Positions 8,985-17,934 of a DNA stretch of 64,000 nucleotides are shown piece after piece (position 1 is the first letter of the stretch; each line of letters begins with the position of its first letter). The stretch is taken from positions 818,447-882,446 of the forward strand of contig PTEU01000002.1 of the NCBI GenBank assembly GCA_004359425.1, written 5' to 3'. The position numbers and the translations under genes were made by a program. Under the pieces are notes generated by a model, which saw nothing but the letters and a program-made list of their open reading frames with translations, was not told where the DNA came from and did no database searches. The stretch is from Ideonella sp. MAG2. Its GTDB lineage: Bacteria; Pseudomonadota; Gammaproteobacteria; Burkholderiales; Burkholderiaceae_C.

Positions 8985-9746
8985 TCATCGCAAGAAGGCG
9001 TCGTAGCCGGTTTTGCAGATCAAGGCCCCCACCACCACGATGAACACCCCGCGCACAAAGCCCGCGCCATGCCTGAGCGCTAAGCGCGTGCCCAACAGAC
9101 TGCCCGCCACATTGGCCACAGCCAGCACGGCGGCCATATGCCACCAGATATGGCCCTTCCAGGCAAACAGGCCAATGGCGGCGGCATTGGTGGCCATGTT
9201 TAGCAGCTTGGCGCTGGCCGAGGCGTTGAGAAAGTCGTAACCCAGCAAGCGCACAAACAAGAAGACAAAAAAGCTGCCGGTGCCTGGGCCAAAGAAGCCG
9301 TCGTAAAACCCGATGCTGAGCCCGACCGCTGAGGCCAGCCAAGCCTCTTGGCGGCCCTCGTAGCGGGGTGCGTGTTCACGCCCCAGCTCTTTTTTGGCCA
9401 GGGTGTAGAGCAGGATGGCCATCAAGATGATGGGCAAGGCTTTGCGCAAGCCCTCGGCGCTGACCAAGGTGAGCACCCAAGCCCCCGCAAAGCTGCCCAC
9501 CAGAGCGGCAGCCACCGCTGGTGCCAAAGCCCCCCAGCGCAGGCTGACGCGGCGGGCGTATTGGCTGGCGGCCCAGGCTGTGCCCCAAATGGCAGCGCCC
9601 TTGTTGGTGCCCGCCAATGTGGCCGGTGCAGCCGCCGGAAAGGTAGCAAACAGCGCGGGCAACAGCACCAAACCGCCGCCACCGACGATGGCGTCCACAA
9701 AACCGGCCAGGGCCGAGGCCGCCGTGACGATGATCCATTCCAACAT
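8985..9746 (-). CDS. TauE/SafE-family (TSUP) membrane permease
   Basis: A 253-residue inner-membrane protein with about eight hydrophobic segments and two TSUP-type repeats. The first holds GFVDAIVGGGGLVLLPAL and GTNKGAA, the second GFYDGFFGPGTGSFFVF and ASAKLLN. Family members export or import sulfite, sulfoacetate or related organosulfur anions; the substrate is not evident. The frame is open upstream to 9845, but the ATG at 9746 starts at the first membrane helix and matches family length. Confidence 0.88.
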   Translation of the reverse strand: MLEWIIVTAASALAGFVDAIVGGGGLVLLPALFATFPAAAPATLAGTNKGAAIWGTAWAASQYARRVSLRWGALAPAVAAALVGSFAGAWVLTLVSAEGLRKALPIILMAILLYTLAKKELGREHAPRYEGRQEAWLASAVGLSIGFYDGFFGPGTGSFFVFLFVRLLGYDFLNASASAKLLNMATNAAAIGLFAWKGHIWWHMAAVLAVANVAGSLLGTRLALRHGAGFVRGVFIVVVGALICKTGYDAFLR

Positions 9747-9872
9747 TGCTGCGTCCAAGCTGTGCAAAAGCGGTCGAGGGTAGCTCAGCACTCGTGCATC
9801 ACGGCCGATGCGGTTCATGCTTTTTGCGCAAGAGCGCATGCACACGCACGCCGACCGTTGGGCCCAAAGACA

Positions 9873-9900
9873 AAGGGCACCAGCGGTGACTGGTGCCCTT
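9873..9900. terminator. Strong stem-loop terminator
   Basis: Perfect 11-bp arms AAGGGCACCAG (873-883 of the 9 kb block) and CTGGTGCCCTT around a 6-base loop. It lies between the 5' end of the TSUP gene and the 3' end of the GMC gene; the trailing sequence is only weakly T-rich. 9901-10078 holds no gene. Confidence 0.6.
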
Positions 9901-10078
9901 GCTTTGCGTTGCGTCGTGTCGGCATCACCCGGGTGGGGGCGGCCAACTGGCTCGATGAGTTCTGGTTATCGGCCCGACAGTTTGTCTCCTCGGACCCCCA
10001 TCAACGCAGCACCCCGTAAGGGTACGCCGCTGAGAGTGAATGCACTGTAAAGGGGCATGAGCAGGCCTCGCATTGGTG

Positions 10079-11749
10079 CTAACCCCGGGCGACGGGTGTT
10101 TGCAACATCCACTCGGCGGCCTTCTCGGCCAACATCAAGACGGGTGAGTTGGTGTTCCCACTGGTGATCAGCGGCATGACGCTGGCATCCGCAATGCGCA
10201 GGCCGGCCACCCCTTTGACGCGCAATTGTGCGTCAACTACCGCTGTCGCGTCGTCATCTCGCCCCATCTTGCAGGTGCCCACTGGGTGGAAGATGGTCGT
10301 GCCGATGTCACCCGCCAAGCGGGCCAAGTCTTCGTCGCTTTGAAACTGCACGCCCGGCTTGATCTCCTGCGGCTGATAGCGGGCCAGCGCGCTTTGGCTG
10401 ACGATGCGGCGGGTCAGGCGCAGCGAGTCCGCTGCCACTTGCCGATCTTCAGGCGTGGAGAGGTAGTTGGGGCGGATGGCGGGAGCGGCTTTCGGGTCGG
10501 CCGAAGCGATATCCACTCGGCCGCGAGACGTGGGGTTGAGGTTGCAGACGCTGGCCGTGAAAGCATTGAAGCGGTGCAGCGGCTCGCCAAAGGCCTCTAA
10601 TGAAAGAGGTTGGACGTGGTACTGCACATTAGGGTGCGGCTGCTCGGGCGACGAACGGGTAAAGGCCCCCAACTGCGAGGGAGCCATGCTCAAGGGGCCG
10701 CTGCGCTTGAGCGCGTACTCCAAGCCCATCATGGCCTTGCCCCACAGCGAATGCGCCATGGTGTTGAGCGTCTTGACGCCACTGACCTGATAGACCGAGC
10801 GGATCTGCAGATGATCTTGCAAGTTGGCACCCACTGACGGCAAATCTCTTTGCACGGCAATGCCCAGGCTCTGCAAGGCCGCAGCCGGGCCCAAGCCTGA
10901 ACGCTGCAAGATGGCGGGGGTGCCTATGGCCCCGGCAGTCAGCACCATCTCGGTGGTGCAGCGGGCCTCCACGGGCTCACCGCCCTGCTCGGGGATGATC
11001 TCCACGCCCACGGCCCGCAGCGCGCCTTGCGCGTCCGGCTCCAAGAGCAGGCGGTTCACCGTCGCACCCGTCCACACCTGCAAGTTTTGGCGCGGAAAGG
11101 CTGGCCGCAAAAAGGCCTTGGCGCTGTTCCACCGAAAGCCGCTGCGCTGGTTGACCTCGAAATAGCCCACGCCTTCATTGCTGCCCCGGTTGAAGTCTTC
11201 GGTGGCGGGCAAACCTGCCTGCTGGGCGGCCTGGGCAAAAGCGTCCAAGATCTCCCAAGACAGGCGTTGTTTCTCGACCCGCCATTCGCCCCCGGCGCGT
11301 TGGCCCTTGGGGTCAAACCCGGGCGCGGCGTGAAAATCGTTCGCGCCCTTCCAGTGGTCTTCATGCCGCTTGAAGTAGGGCAGGCACTGGTCCCAGCGCC
11401 AATGCTCAGCCCCGGTCAGCGCGGCCCATTGGTCGTAATCCCGCGCTTGGCCGCGCATATAGATCATGCCGTTGATGCTGGAGCAGCCGCCCAGCACCCG
11501 CCCGCGCGGGTAGCGCAGCGAGCGGCCATTGAGCCCCGCATCGGGCTCGGTTTTGTAGAGCCAGTCGGTGCGCGGGTTGCCTATGCAATAGAGATAGCCC
11601 ACGGGGATGTTGATCCACAGATAGTCATCGCGCCCACCGGCTTCGATGAGCAGAACACGGCGCTCAGGGTCGGCCGAGAGGCGATTGGCCAAGAGACAAC
11701 CGGCGGTACCGCCGCCGATGACGATGTGGTCGTAGGTACTGGAGCTCAT
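10079..11749 (-). CDS. GMC-family FAD oxidoreductase (choline dehydrogenase-like)
   Basis: A 556-residue flavoprotein. The N-terminal dinucleotide-binding motif is DHIVIGGGTAGCLLANRLS, followed by the GMC signature around GRVLGGCSSINGMIYMRGQ. The C-terminal active-site region has FHPVGTCKMG and SGNTNSPVLMLAEK. It oxidises an alcohol, often primary or choline-like, using FAD. Start chosen at MSSSTYDH; the frame is open to 12043 but that extension is the antisense of the next gene. Substrate unknown. Confidence 0.92.
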   Translation of the reverse strand: MSSSTYDHIVIGGGTAGCLLANRLSADPERRVLLIEAGGRDDYLWINIPVGYLYCIGNPRTDWLYKTEPDAGLNGRSLRYPRGRVLGGCSSINGMIYMRGQARDYDQWAALTGAEHWRWDQCLPYFKRHEDHWKGANDFHAAPGFDPKGQRAGGEWRVEKQRLSWEILDAFAQAAQQAGLPATEDFNRGSNEGVGYFEVNQRSGFRWNSAKAFLRPAFPRQNLQVWTGATVNRLLLEPDAQGALRAVGVEIIPEQGGEPVEARCTTEMVLTAGAIGTPAILQRSGLGPAAALQSLGIAVQRDLPSVGANLQDHLQIRSVYQVSGVKTLNTMAHSLWGKAMMGLEYALKRSGPLSMAPSQLGAFTRSSPEQPHPNVQYHVQPLSLEAFGEPLHRFNAFTASVCNLNPTSRGRVDIASADPKAAPAIRPNYLSTPEDRQVAADSLRLTRRIVSQSALARYQPQEIKPGVQFQSDEDLARLAGDIGTTIFHPVGTCKMGRDDDATAVVDAQLRVKGVAGLRIADASVMPLITSGNTNSPVLMLAEKAAEWMLQTPVARG

Positions 11750-11792
11750 GGGTGCAAAACTGCTGGGGGGAAGGGGGAGTGTGCCGCATTTG

Positions 11793-12323
11793 TCAGCGCT
11801 GCCAGCGGCGCAACCCCAACGCACAAACCATGAGCACCAGCGCCGGTGCCCATACCCACAGGGCCTCGCTGCGCAGCACGCGCCAGCCACGCTCACCCCA
11901 AAACTGTTGAAGCCTAAGGGGCGAAACGGCGATAGGGCGCCAGTCTGCAAAGTGACGCTCGGCGCTGAAGGGCCACCAGAGGGCCACGCCCTCCCCTCCC
12001 GTTGTGAGCATGTCCAGCAAAGGATGCGACAAAGTCGCCGCAAAGATGAAGAGGGCGGCCACCGCTAAACTGCGCGCTTGAAGGGGCCGCCATAGCGCCG
12101 CAGCCAGCCCAGCCAACAGCACGGCAAACATCACGGAGTGGGTGGCCCCGCGATGGCCAAAAGCACTGGCATAGGCAATGCCAAATTTGAAGGCCAGAAC
12201 ATCGGCATCGGGCAGCATGGCAGCCGCCGCTCCGGCGGCCAGCAAGCGAGGAGACACCCAGCGTGTGCCCAGTGCTACGCCCAAGGCCACCGGAACCACC
12301 GGATGGGTTAGCAAGGTGGGCAT
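11793..12323 (-). CDS. YdjM-like membrane-bound metal-dependent hydrolase
   Basis: A 176-residue protein with several hydrophobic segments, conserved N-terminus MPTLLTHPVVP, an acidic LPDADVL motif, the HRGATHS motif and ATLSHPLLDMLTTGG. This is the pattern of the YdjM/DUF457 family of predicted inner-membrane metal-dependent hydrolases, whose E. coli member is LexA-regulated. The reaction is unknown. It lies 5 bases downstream of creD and may be read from the cre operon. Confidence 0.85.
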   Translation of the reverse strand: MPTLLTHPVVPVALGVALGTRWVSPRLLAAGAAAAMLPDADVLAFKFGIAYASAFGHRGATHSVMFAVLLAGLAAALWRPLQARSLAVAALFIFAATLSHPLLDMLTTGGEGVALWWPFSAERHFADWRPIAVSPLRLQQFWGERGWRVLRSEALWVWAPALVLMVCALGLRRWQR

Positions 12324-12328
12324 AGCGC

Positions 12329-13801
12329 TTACGGTGCGGTCGGCTCTTGAGGGACAGGGGCGGGGCGTCCCTCCGGCACCCCCCGCGCATCCTCAAACAA
12401 GCGATACCAGTCCACCCGCCGGGTCAGCCACATTACGGCGGCGACGGCGGTGAAGAGGCCCACCGAGCCGATGACCAGCGCGGTTTGTTCGCGTTGCAGC
12501 AGCACGTACATCAGGCCGTAAAGCAGAGCCATGGCGCTGGCGAAGAGCAGTCCGGCTTTGCGCTGGCCCAGCATGTGGGCGGTGTAAGTGCCCAGCAGGG
12601 TGACGCAGGCGGTGCTGGCAGCAGCGTAGGCGATCCAGAAAGCGAAGTGTTCGGAGAGGCTGAGCAAGAGCAGGAAGAACAGCGTTAAGGCCAAGCCCAC
12701 CAAGGCGTATTGCACCGGGTGGACGCGGCGGACGCGGCCTTGGCCCAGCACCTCGACCAGGGCCACGGCCACAAAGGTCAGTGCAATGAAGAGCAGGCCG
12801 TATTTGGTGGCACGGTCGCTCAGCATATAGGGGTTGACCGGGTCGATGAAGGCGACGGCCAAGGTGTCGACACAGCCTTTGGCGGCACCGGCCGTGGCTG
12901 CCACGGCACTGCCGTAACGCTGATCTTCACTGTCTGTGGCGCTTGATGCGGTAGATGGCTCGCAGAGCGGTGAATCGTCCAACACTTGCTTGGGCGCGGC
13001 CGAGGCGAGTGAAGAGACCTTCCACTGGGCCTCAAAACCGGCGTCGCTGATGTGGTGGTCTGTGGGCAAGAAGCGGCCCCCAAAGGAGGGGTGCGGCCAG
13101 TCGGCGCTGAGCTTCCAGGTGGTGGCGTTGGCTGCGGGCACCACGGCCAGACGGGCGGTGCCCACCAGCTCTAGCTCGATGCGGGCGGTGACGGCGGCTT
13201 TGTCTTCGGCCAGAGGCCAGGGCGCGGGCAGTGTCACGTGAAAGCCTTGGGTGTACTCGGCATGCTGGGTGCCGGGCTCCACTGCAAGCTCGGTGCCCTG
13301 CACCACGGCTTTGGCTTGGCGCACACCGCGCACATCGCCCAGCGCCAGCAACAGCACGGCAGGCTGGCACTTCAGTCGGCCATCGGCGCGCTCGGCCACG
13401 GGGCGCATGGCATGGGCGCTGGCCCAGTCAGCCTCCAGGGCAAAGTGGCCCACATAACCATTGACCTTGAACAGGCCGCGGTAGCGGGGCTCGTTATTGA
13501 GCACGGTGCTGATGCGCAGATTGTCCGGCGTCGCTTGCACCAAAAATTCGCGCTTCTCGACCACCTTCTTTTTGTCTTTACCCTCGCCCACCGTGCTGTC
13601 CCATTCCTCGGCGCATTGGCGTTGCAGCAAGGGGCCCAGCACGGTTTGCGCCCCGGCTTGAGACTGCTGCACGCTGCGCACGGCCTCTTGCTGGCGCTCA
13701 GCGCGCTCGTCCACCAAAAAGCCAATGCGCGCGAGCACGATGGTCAGGCCCAGGGCAAAGACGCTGACAGCGAAGACTTTGCCGAGTAGGGGAAATTTCA
13801 T
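12329..13801 (-). CDS. creD: CreD inner-membrane protein
   Basis: A 490-residue protein with an N-terminal membrane helix, a long periplasmic domain and six C-terminal hydrophobic segments (for example YALVGLALTLFFLLLLSLSE), as in the CreD/CET family. E. coli CreD is induced by CreBC and linked to envelope integrity and beta-lactam or colicin response. Its place directly after creB and creC on the same strand supports the name. Confidence 0.9.
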   Translation of the reverse strand: MKFPLLGKVFAVSVFALGLTIVLARIGFLVDERAERQQEAVRSVQQSQAGAQTVLGPLLQRQCAEEWDSTVGEGKDKKKVVEKREFLVQATPDNLRISTVLNNEPRYRGLFKVNGYVGHFALEADWASAHAMRPVAERADGRLKCQPAVLLLALGDVRGVRQAKAVVQGTELAVEPGTQHAEYTQGFHVTLPAPWPLAEDKAAVTARIELELVGTARLAVVPAANATTWKLSADWPHPSFGGRFLPTDHHISDAGFEAQWKVSSLASAAPKQVLDDSPLCEPSTASSATDSEDQRYGSAVAATAGAAKGCVDTLAVAFIDPVNPYMLSDRATKYGLLFIALTFVAVALVEVLGQGRVRRVHPVQYALVGLALTLFFLLLLSLSEHFAFWIAYAAASTACVTLLGTYTAHMLGQRKAGLLFASAMALLYGLMYVLLQREQTALVIGSVGLFTAVAAVMWLTRRVDWYRLFEDARGVPEGRPAPVPQEPTAP

Positions 13802-13900
13802 GGATGGCCTCCGGCCTTTGTTGCAATGCTGCGCAGCATCGCTGGCTCCGGTGAGGGCAGTAAGGGCTGTGTGAAGCCAGGGTGAAGTGGCCAGCGTCGG

Positions 13901-15355
13901 TCAAGTGGGCAAGCGGATGCTGAGCCGCAAGCCGGGCTGCGCGTTCTGGGCCGACCAGCGGCCTCCATGCAGTGCCACCACTTGGCCGACGATGGCCAGG
14001 CCCAGGCCGCTGCCCTTGCGGCCATCCAGCGGGTTGGCGGTGGCAAAAAAGCGCTGGCCCAGTTGGGGCAGCGCGTAGTCGGGCACGCCGGGGCCGTGGT
14101 CACGCACGCTCCAGCACACCTCGCGGCCTTCGCGCAGCACGGCCAGGTCGAGCTGGCGCGGTTGCCCCTGGGCCCCATGCTGGCTGGCATTGACCAAGGC
14201 GTTGGAGAGCGCCAGCGTGAGGGCCTCGGCATCCCCCCGCAGGGGCGCATGGTCGCGTGCCAGCCAGCGCACCGTCAGGCCCGTTTGGCTGAGCATGGCG
14301 GCATGCTGCTCCAGCAAGTGGTCGGTCAGGGCGACAAGATCTAAGGGGTTGCGCTGGGCCAGGCCGCGCTGGGTTTCTAGCTTGGAGAGGGCCAGCAGCT
14401 TGTCGACCAGCTCGCGCAGGCGCTGCACCTGGCCCTCAATCTGTGCGGTAAAGCGCTGCCGGTCGGCGGCTGGCAGGTCGTCTTGCAGCAGCTCGGCCGC
14501 GCCTTGGATGGCGGTGAGCGGGCTCTTGAGCTCATGGGTCAGGGCTCGCACATCGTGCTCCAGCCGGTCACGGCCTTCTAGGCGTTGGCGCATGCGGTCC
14601 ATGGCCTGGGCCAGCTCGCCCAGTTCACCGGGTAGCTCGGGGGGCCGGGGCGCGGCGGCCAAGCCCTGTTCTGGCTCGCCCACCGCCAGCGCATAACTGC
14701 GCAGGCGGCGCACCGAGGCCACGGTCCAAAACGTCACGCCCAAGCCCACCAACAGCGACAGGCCCATCAGCCACACCCCGGCCCAGAAAATTTTGCGCTC
14801 GGCTCTGTCAATAAAAGGGGCCACGGTGGCCAAGGGTTTGCCCACCGTCACCACGCCCAGCAGGCGGCCGTTTTGTTGCACCGGGGCGGCCACAAACATC
14901 ACCGAGCTGCGGTCGTCCGTCTGCACCTCGCGGGTGGCGCGGGCACCGTACTCGCCGCGCAAGGTGCGGGCCACGTCGCGCCAGCGGGAGTAGTCTTCGC
15001 CCACGGCGGGCTTGGGGCCTGAGTCAAACACCACCCGGCCCGCAGCGTCCGTCACATAGACCCGAAAGTCCAGCGTGCGTTTGTTGAGGCCCCAAATCTT
15101 GGCGTCGATGGGGCGGTTGGCATAGCTTTGCACTTGCTGGGCAAAGGCCGTGCCTTCCAGTGTGCCGCCGGGTGTCAGGGCGGCGAGGTCGGGCGTGGCG
15201 GTTTCGGCCAGCAGGTTGGCGGTGTCGATGAGGATGTCTTCCATCACCTCGCGCACACTGGGTTTGACCTCGGCCAAGAAGACGCGCAGCACAAAAAAGG
15301 CCGCCAGGCCCGTGATCAACAAGAAGCCGCCCAAGAGGCGAAGACCAATGCGCAT
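13901..15355 (-). CDS. creC: CreC sensor histidine kinase
   Basis: A 484-residue membrane kinase with two transmembrane helices (residues about 5-25 and 185-205) flanking a periplasmic sensor. A HAMP-like segment leads to HisKA with the phosphoacceptor His in LTHELKSPLTAIQG, then the HATPase with DHGPGVP and GSGLGLAIV. It phosphorylates CreB in response to envelope or carbon-source signals. Start set at MRIGLRLLGG, 11 bases after creB; the longer open frame is antisense noise. Confidence 0.92.
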   Translation of the reverse strand: MRIGLRLLGGFLLITGLAAFFVLRVFLAEVKPSVREVMEDILIDTANLLAETATPDLAALTPGGTLEGTAFAQQVQSYANRPIDAKIWGLNKRTLDFRVYVTDAAGRVVFDSGPKPAVGEDYSRWRDVARTLRGEYGARATREVQTDDRSSVMFVAAPVQQNGRLLGVVTVGKPLATVAPFIDRAERKIFWAGVWLMGLSLLVGLGVTFWTVASVRRLRSYALAVGEPEQGLAAAPRPPELPGELGELAQAMDRMRQRLEGRDRLEHDVRALTHELKSPLTAIQGAAELLQDDLPAADRQRFTAQIEGQVQRLRELVDKLLALSKLETQRGLAQRNPLDLVALTDHLLEQHAAMLSQTGLTVRWLARDHAPLRGDAEALTLALSNALVNASQHGAQGQPRQLDLAVLREGREVCWSVRDHGPGVPDYALPQLGQRFFATANPLDGRKGSGLGLAIVGQVVALHGGRWSAQNAQPGLRLSIRLPT

Positions 15356-15366
15356 GCTGTAGGGCC

Positions 15367-16074
15367 TCAGCCGCTGTGGGCTGGCGGCAGCTCCAGCGCA
15401 TAGCCCAGGCCGCGGTGGGTGGCGATGGGCTCCAGATCGGGCCGACACTCGCGCAGCTTGGCGCGCAAGGTCTTGACGTGGGTGTCCACGGTGCGGTCGG
15501 TGGCCTCGCTGTGCAGGCCCCAGACTTGGTCGAGCAGCCACTCGCGGCTGCGGATGCGGCCGGGCGCGGCCAGCAGTGTGGCCAGCAAGCGGTACTCCAT
15601 GCGCGTCAGGGCCAAGGTGTGGCCGCCAAAGCGAATGCGCTGGCCGTCTTCGTCCAGCTCGAACAAGGGTTTGGCTGGCTGTGCAGGCGCAAGCGACATG
15701 GCCGAACGCCGCAGCAAGGCTCGCAGGCGCGCCACCAGTTCGCGCGGGCTAAAGGGCTTGGTGAGGTAGTCGTCGGCACCGGTTTCCAGTGCGATCACGC
15801 GGTCCATCTCTTCTGCGCGGGCCGTCAGCATCAGCACGGGCAAGGCGCGCAGGTGGGCATCGGCGGCGGTGCGCCATTGGCGGCAAAGGTCCATGCCGTT
15901 GCCGTCGGGCAGGCCGACGTCCAGCACGGCCACGTCGGGGCGTTGGTGTTGGGCGTGTTGGTGGGCGTCGCGCAGCAGCAGGCTGTGGTGGACTTCAAAG
16001 CCTTCGCGCCTCAGGGCAAAAACCACGGTGTCGGCGATGGCCGGGTCGTCTTCGAGCAGCAGGACCAGAGGCAT
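15367..16074 (-). CDS. creB: CreB response regulator
   Basis: A 235-residue OmpR-type regulator. The receiver has the phosphoacceptor Asp in VAVLDVGLPDGNG, acidic pocket LEDDPAIAD and a conserved Lys in LTKPFSPREL. The C-terminal winged helix ends in VWGLHSEATDRTVDTHV. It activates creD and related genes when phosphorylated by CreC. Its ATG follows the marC stop directly (TAAATG), indicating one transcript marC-creB-creC-creD. Confidence 0.93.
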   Translation of the reverse strand: MPLVLLLEDDPAIADTVVFALRREGFEVHHSLLLRDAHQHAQHQRPDVAVLDVGLPDGNGMDLCRQWRTAADAHLRALPVLMLTARAEEMDRVIALETGADDYLTKPFSPRELVARLRALLRRSAMSLAPAQPAKPLFELDEDGQRIRFGGHTLALTRMEYRLLATLLAAPGRIRSREWLLDQVWGLHSEATDRTVDTHVKTLRAKLRECRPDLEPIATHRGLGYALELPPAHSG

Positions 16075-16716
16075 TTAGCGCGCCAAGTGAGAGCCCAAGA
16101 CGGGGAAGAGCTTGAGCAAGCCGTCTTGCAGCAGTTCTACGGCCATGGCCGCCAAGATCAGCCCCATCAGCCGGGTCATCACATTGATGCCGGTTTGGCC
16201 CAGCACCTTGGCAATGCGGCCCGAGGCCGAGAAGGCCACATAGGTGGCCACGCCAATCACGACGCCGTAACCCACCAGAGCGGCGTGCTCCCAAACATTG
16301 CGCGTCTTTTCAGCATAAATCACCATGGTGGAAATGGTGGCCGGGCCGGTGAGCAAGGGGATGGTGAGCGGCACCACGGCAATGGACGAACCCGCATCGG
16401 CCTTGGCCTGGCCTTCGTCTACGTCTCTGGCGCGGCTCTCCGCGGGCTGGGCGTTGAGCATGTTCAGCGCTGAAATCAGCAGCAGCATGCCGCCGCCGAC
16501 CTGAAAGCTTGCAATCGTGATGCCGAAAAACTCGATGATCTTCAAGCCCGCCAGGCTGCTGATGGCGATCACCAAAAAGGCGGCGAAGGCGCTGATGCGG
16601 ATGGTGCGCTGGCGCTCTTCGCGGCTGAGGTGCTGGGTAAAGTGGATGAAGAAGGGCACCACACCAATCGGATTGACGATGGCCAGCAGCGCGATCAAGG
16701 GCTTGATGAATTCCAT
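16075..16716 (-). CDS. MarC-family integral membrane protein
   Basis: A 213-residue membrane protein with six hydrophobic helices. The N-terminus IALLAIVNPIGVVPFFI and the later VPLTIPLLTGPATIST are the paired NP(I/L)G and GP signatures of the MarC/YhgN (UPF0056) family. Function is unknown in spite of the historical multiple-antibiotic-resistance name. It is the first gene of the cre operon here. Confidence 0.9.
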   Translation of the reverse strand: MEFIKPLIALLAIVNPIGVVPFFIHFTQHLSREERQRTIRISAFAAFLVIAISSLAGLKIIEFFGITIASFQVGGGMLLLISALNMLNAQPAESRARDVDEGQAKADAGSSIAVVPLTIPLLTGPATISTMVIYAEKTRNVWEHAALVGYGVVIGVATYVAFSASGRIAKVLGQTGINVMTRLMGLILAAMAVELLQDGLLKLFPVLGSHLAR

Positions 16717-16785
16717 GGCCGCGCATTCTGGCTGCTATGGGGGCATCTGGCGAGGGGCGTGTCGCGCCGTCGGGCCTCCGGGGGC

Positions 16786-17178
16786 TCAGGCGGGCGTCGC
16801 CAGCAAGTGGGCGGCATAGCGCAGGCCGGCTGCTGACCGGGGCCCCCACCAGCTCAGCAGTTCGCCGTCGACCAGGCGCACACGGGCCTGGGGGCACAGC
16901 GCCTGGGCCTCGGCCAGGTGCTGGGCAGAAAAGGCATAAGGCTCACTGGACAGCCAGAGCTCGTCGATCTGGGCCAACCAGGCTTCATCCCCCTGCAAGA
17001 CTGGGTAGCGCGCCGCGCCTTGGGGGCCACCCTCCACCACGGGCCAGGTGCGCGCACCGGCATGGGCCAGCAGGCGGCTGATATAGGTGTCGCGCGCCAC
17101 CGTCATCCACGGCTCTCGCCAAATGAGGTACAGCAGCTTGGGCGGGCTTGCGGGCGCACTGGCCTGCACCTCGGCCAA
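16786..17178 (-). pseudogene. Cobalamin-binding (BtuF-like) protein, 5'-truncated
   Basis: The minus strand encodes the C-terminal half of a helical-backbone metal-receptor protein: LLYLIWREPWMTVARDTYI, LLAHAGARTWP, and VDGELLSWWGPR are typical of BtuF-like periplasmic B12-binding proteins. The signal peptide and N-terminal lobe are absent. The frame is open to 17289, but that part is not family-like and covers the 5' region of the RNA-binding-protein gene. Likely a relic. Confidence 0.7.
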
Positions 17179-17278
17179 GGCGACCCAAGTTGCTGTGTAT
17201 GGACGCGGCGCCTTCGCTTGATGGTTCACGCTGGGTTGAAGCTCCACATGGTCTTTTTGTTCTAAAGGAGCTTCCCCG

Positions 17279-17731
17279 ATGGGAAACAAACTCTATGTCG
17301 GCAACCTCGCTTACAGCGTGCGCGACGACTCTCTGCATCAAGCTTTCTCTGAATTCGGCACCGTCACGTCCGCTAAGGTCATGATGGACCGCGATACCGG
17401 CCGCTCTAAGGGCTTCGGTTTCGTCGAAATGGGTTCGGACGCTGAAGCACAAACCGCGATCAACGGCATGAACGGCCAGGCCCTCGAAGGCCGCGCTATT
17501 GTCGTGAACGAAGCCCGTCCTCGCGAAGAGCGTCCGGGTGGCTTCGGTGGCGGCGGTGGCCGCAGCGGTGGCGGCGGCTACGGTGGTGGCGCTGGCGGCG
17601 GTGGCCGTAGCCCCTACGGTGGCGGCGGTGCTGGTGGTGGCGGCGGCGGCCGCAGCCCCTACGGCGGCGGTGGCCGCAGTGGCGGCGGTGGTGGTGGTGG
17701 CGGCTACGGCGGTGGCCGCGGCGGTTACTGA
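17279..17731 (+). CDS. Glycine-rich RRM RNA-binding protein
   Basis: A 150-residue protein. Residues 1-80 form one RNA recognition motif with RNP2 LYVGNL and RNP1 KGFGFVEM. Residues 85-150 are a low-complexity tail of glycines with RSPYGGGG repeats and a final GGY. Such proteins in beta- and gamma-proteobacteria and cyanobacteria bind single-stranded RNA and are often cold-inducible. AAAGGAG lies 8 bases upstream of the ATG. A terminator follows at 17772. Confidence 0.93.
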   Translation: MGNKLYVGNLAYSVRDDSLHQAFSEFGTVTSAKVMMDRDTGRSKGFGFVEMGSDAEAQTAINGMNGQALEGRAIVVNEARPREERPGGFGGGGGRSGGGGYGGGAGGGGRSPYGGGGAGGGGGGRSPYGGGGRSGGGGGGGGYGGGRGGY

Positions 17732-17740
17732 TCAGCCGCT

Positions 17741-17761
17741 CTGTAGCCTCTAAGGCTACAG
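17741..17761 (+). other. Stem-loop after the RRM gene
   Basis: Arms CTGTAGCC (17741-17748) and GGCTACAG (17754-17761) with a short loop, just after the stop codon; may protect the mRNA 3' end. Confidence 0.45.
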
Positions 17762-17771
17762 GCCCAGATCA

Positions 17772-17800
17772 AAAGCGCAGTCGGGCAACCGCTGCGCTTT
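17772..17800 (+). terminator. Rho-independent terminator of the RRM gene
   Basis: Perfect 9-bp arms AAAGCGCAG and CTGCGCTTT, loop of 11 bases, followed by TTGCGTTTC; an A-run on the other side could make it bidirectional. Confidence 0.75.
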
Positions 17801-17833
17801 TTGCGTTTCTGGGCTGCGTCTCAACGGACCATC

Positions 17834-17934
17834 ATTCCATTTCCAAATCATTCGTGTCTAGGCGCGACGCCGAAGACAGTGCTGGTGCACGGCGAGGCGG
17901 AGCTACAACGACACGGATGATTTAGAAATGGAAT
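17834..17934. repeat. 101-bp inverted-terminus element, copy 1
   Basis: The outer 25 bases at each end are inverted copies of one another (23 of 25 match; left end ATTCCATTTCCAAATCATTC). Copy 2 lies at 62639-62739 with the same length. The last base of the element is the third base of the stop codon of the minus-strand SDR gene. There is no coding capacity. It looks like a MITE or REP-type element. Confidence 0.8.

Noticed and set aside
17560-17731. Short tandem GGY/GGC-type repeats, possible repeat array
   Set aside because: They encode the glycine-rich tail of the RRM protein.
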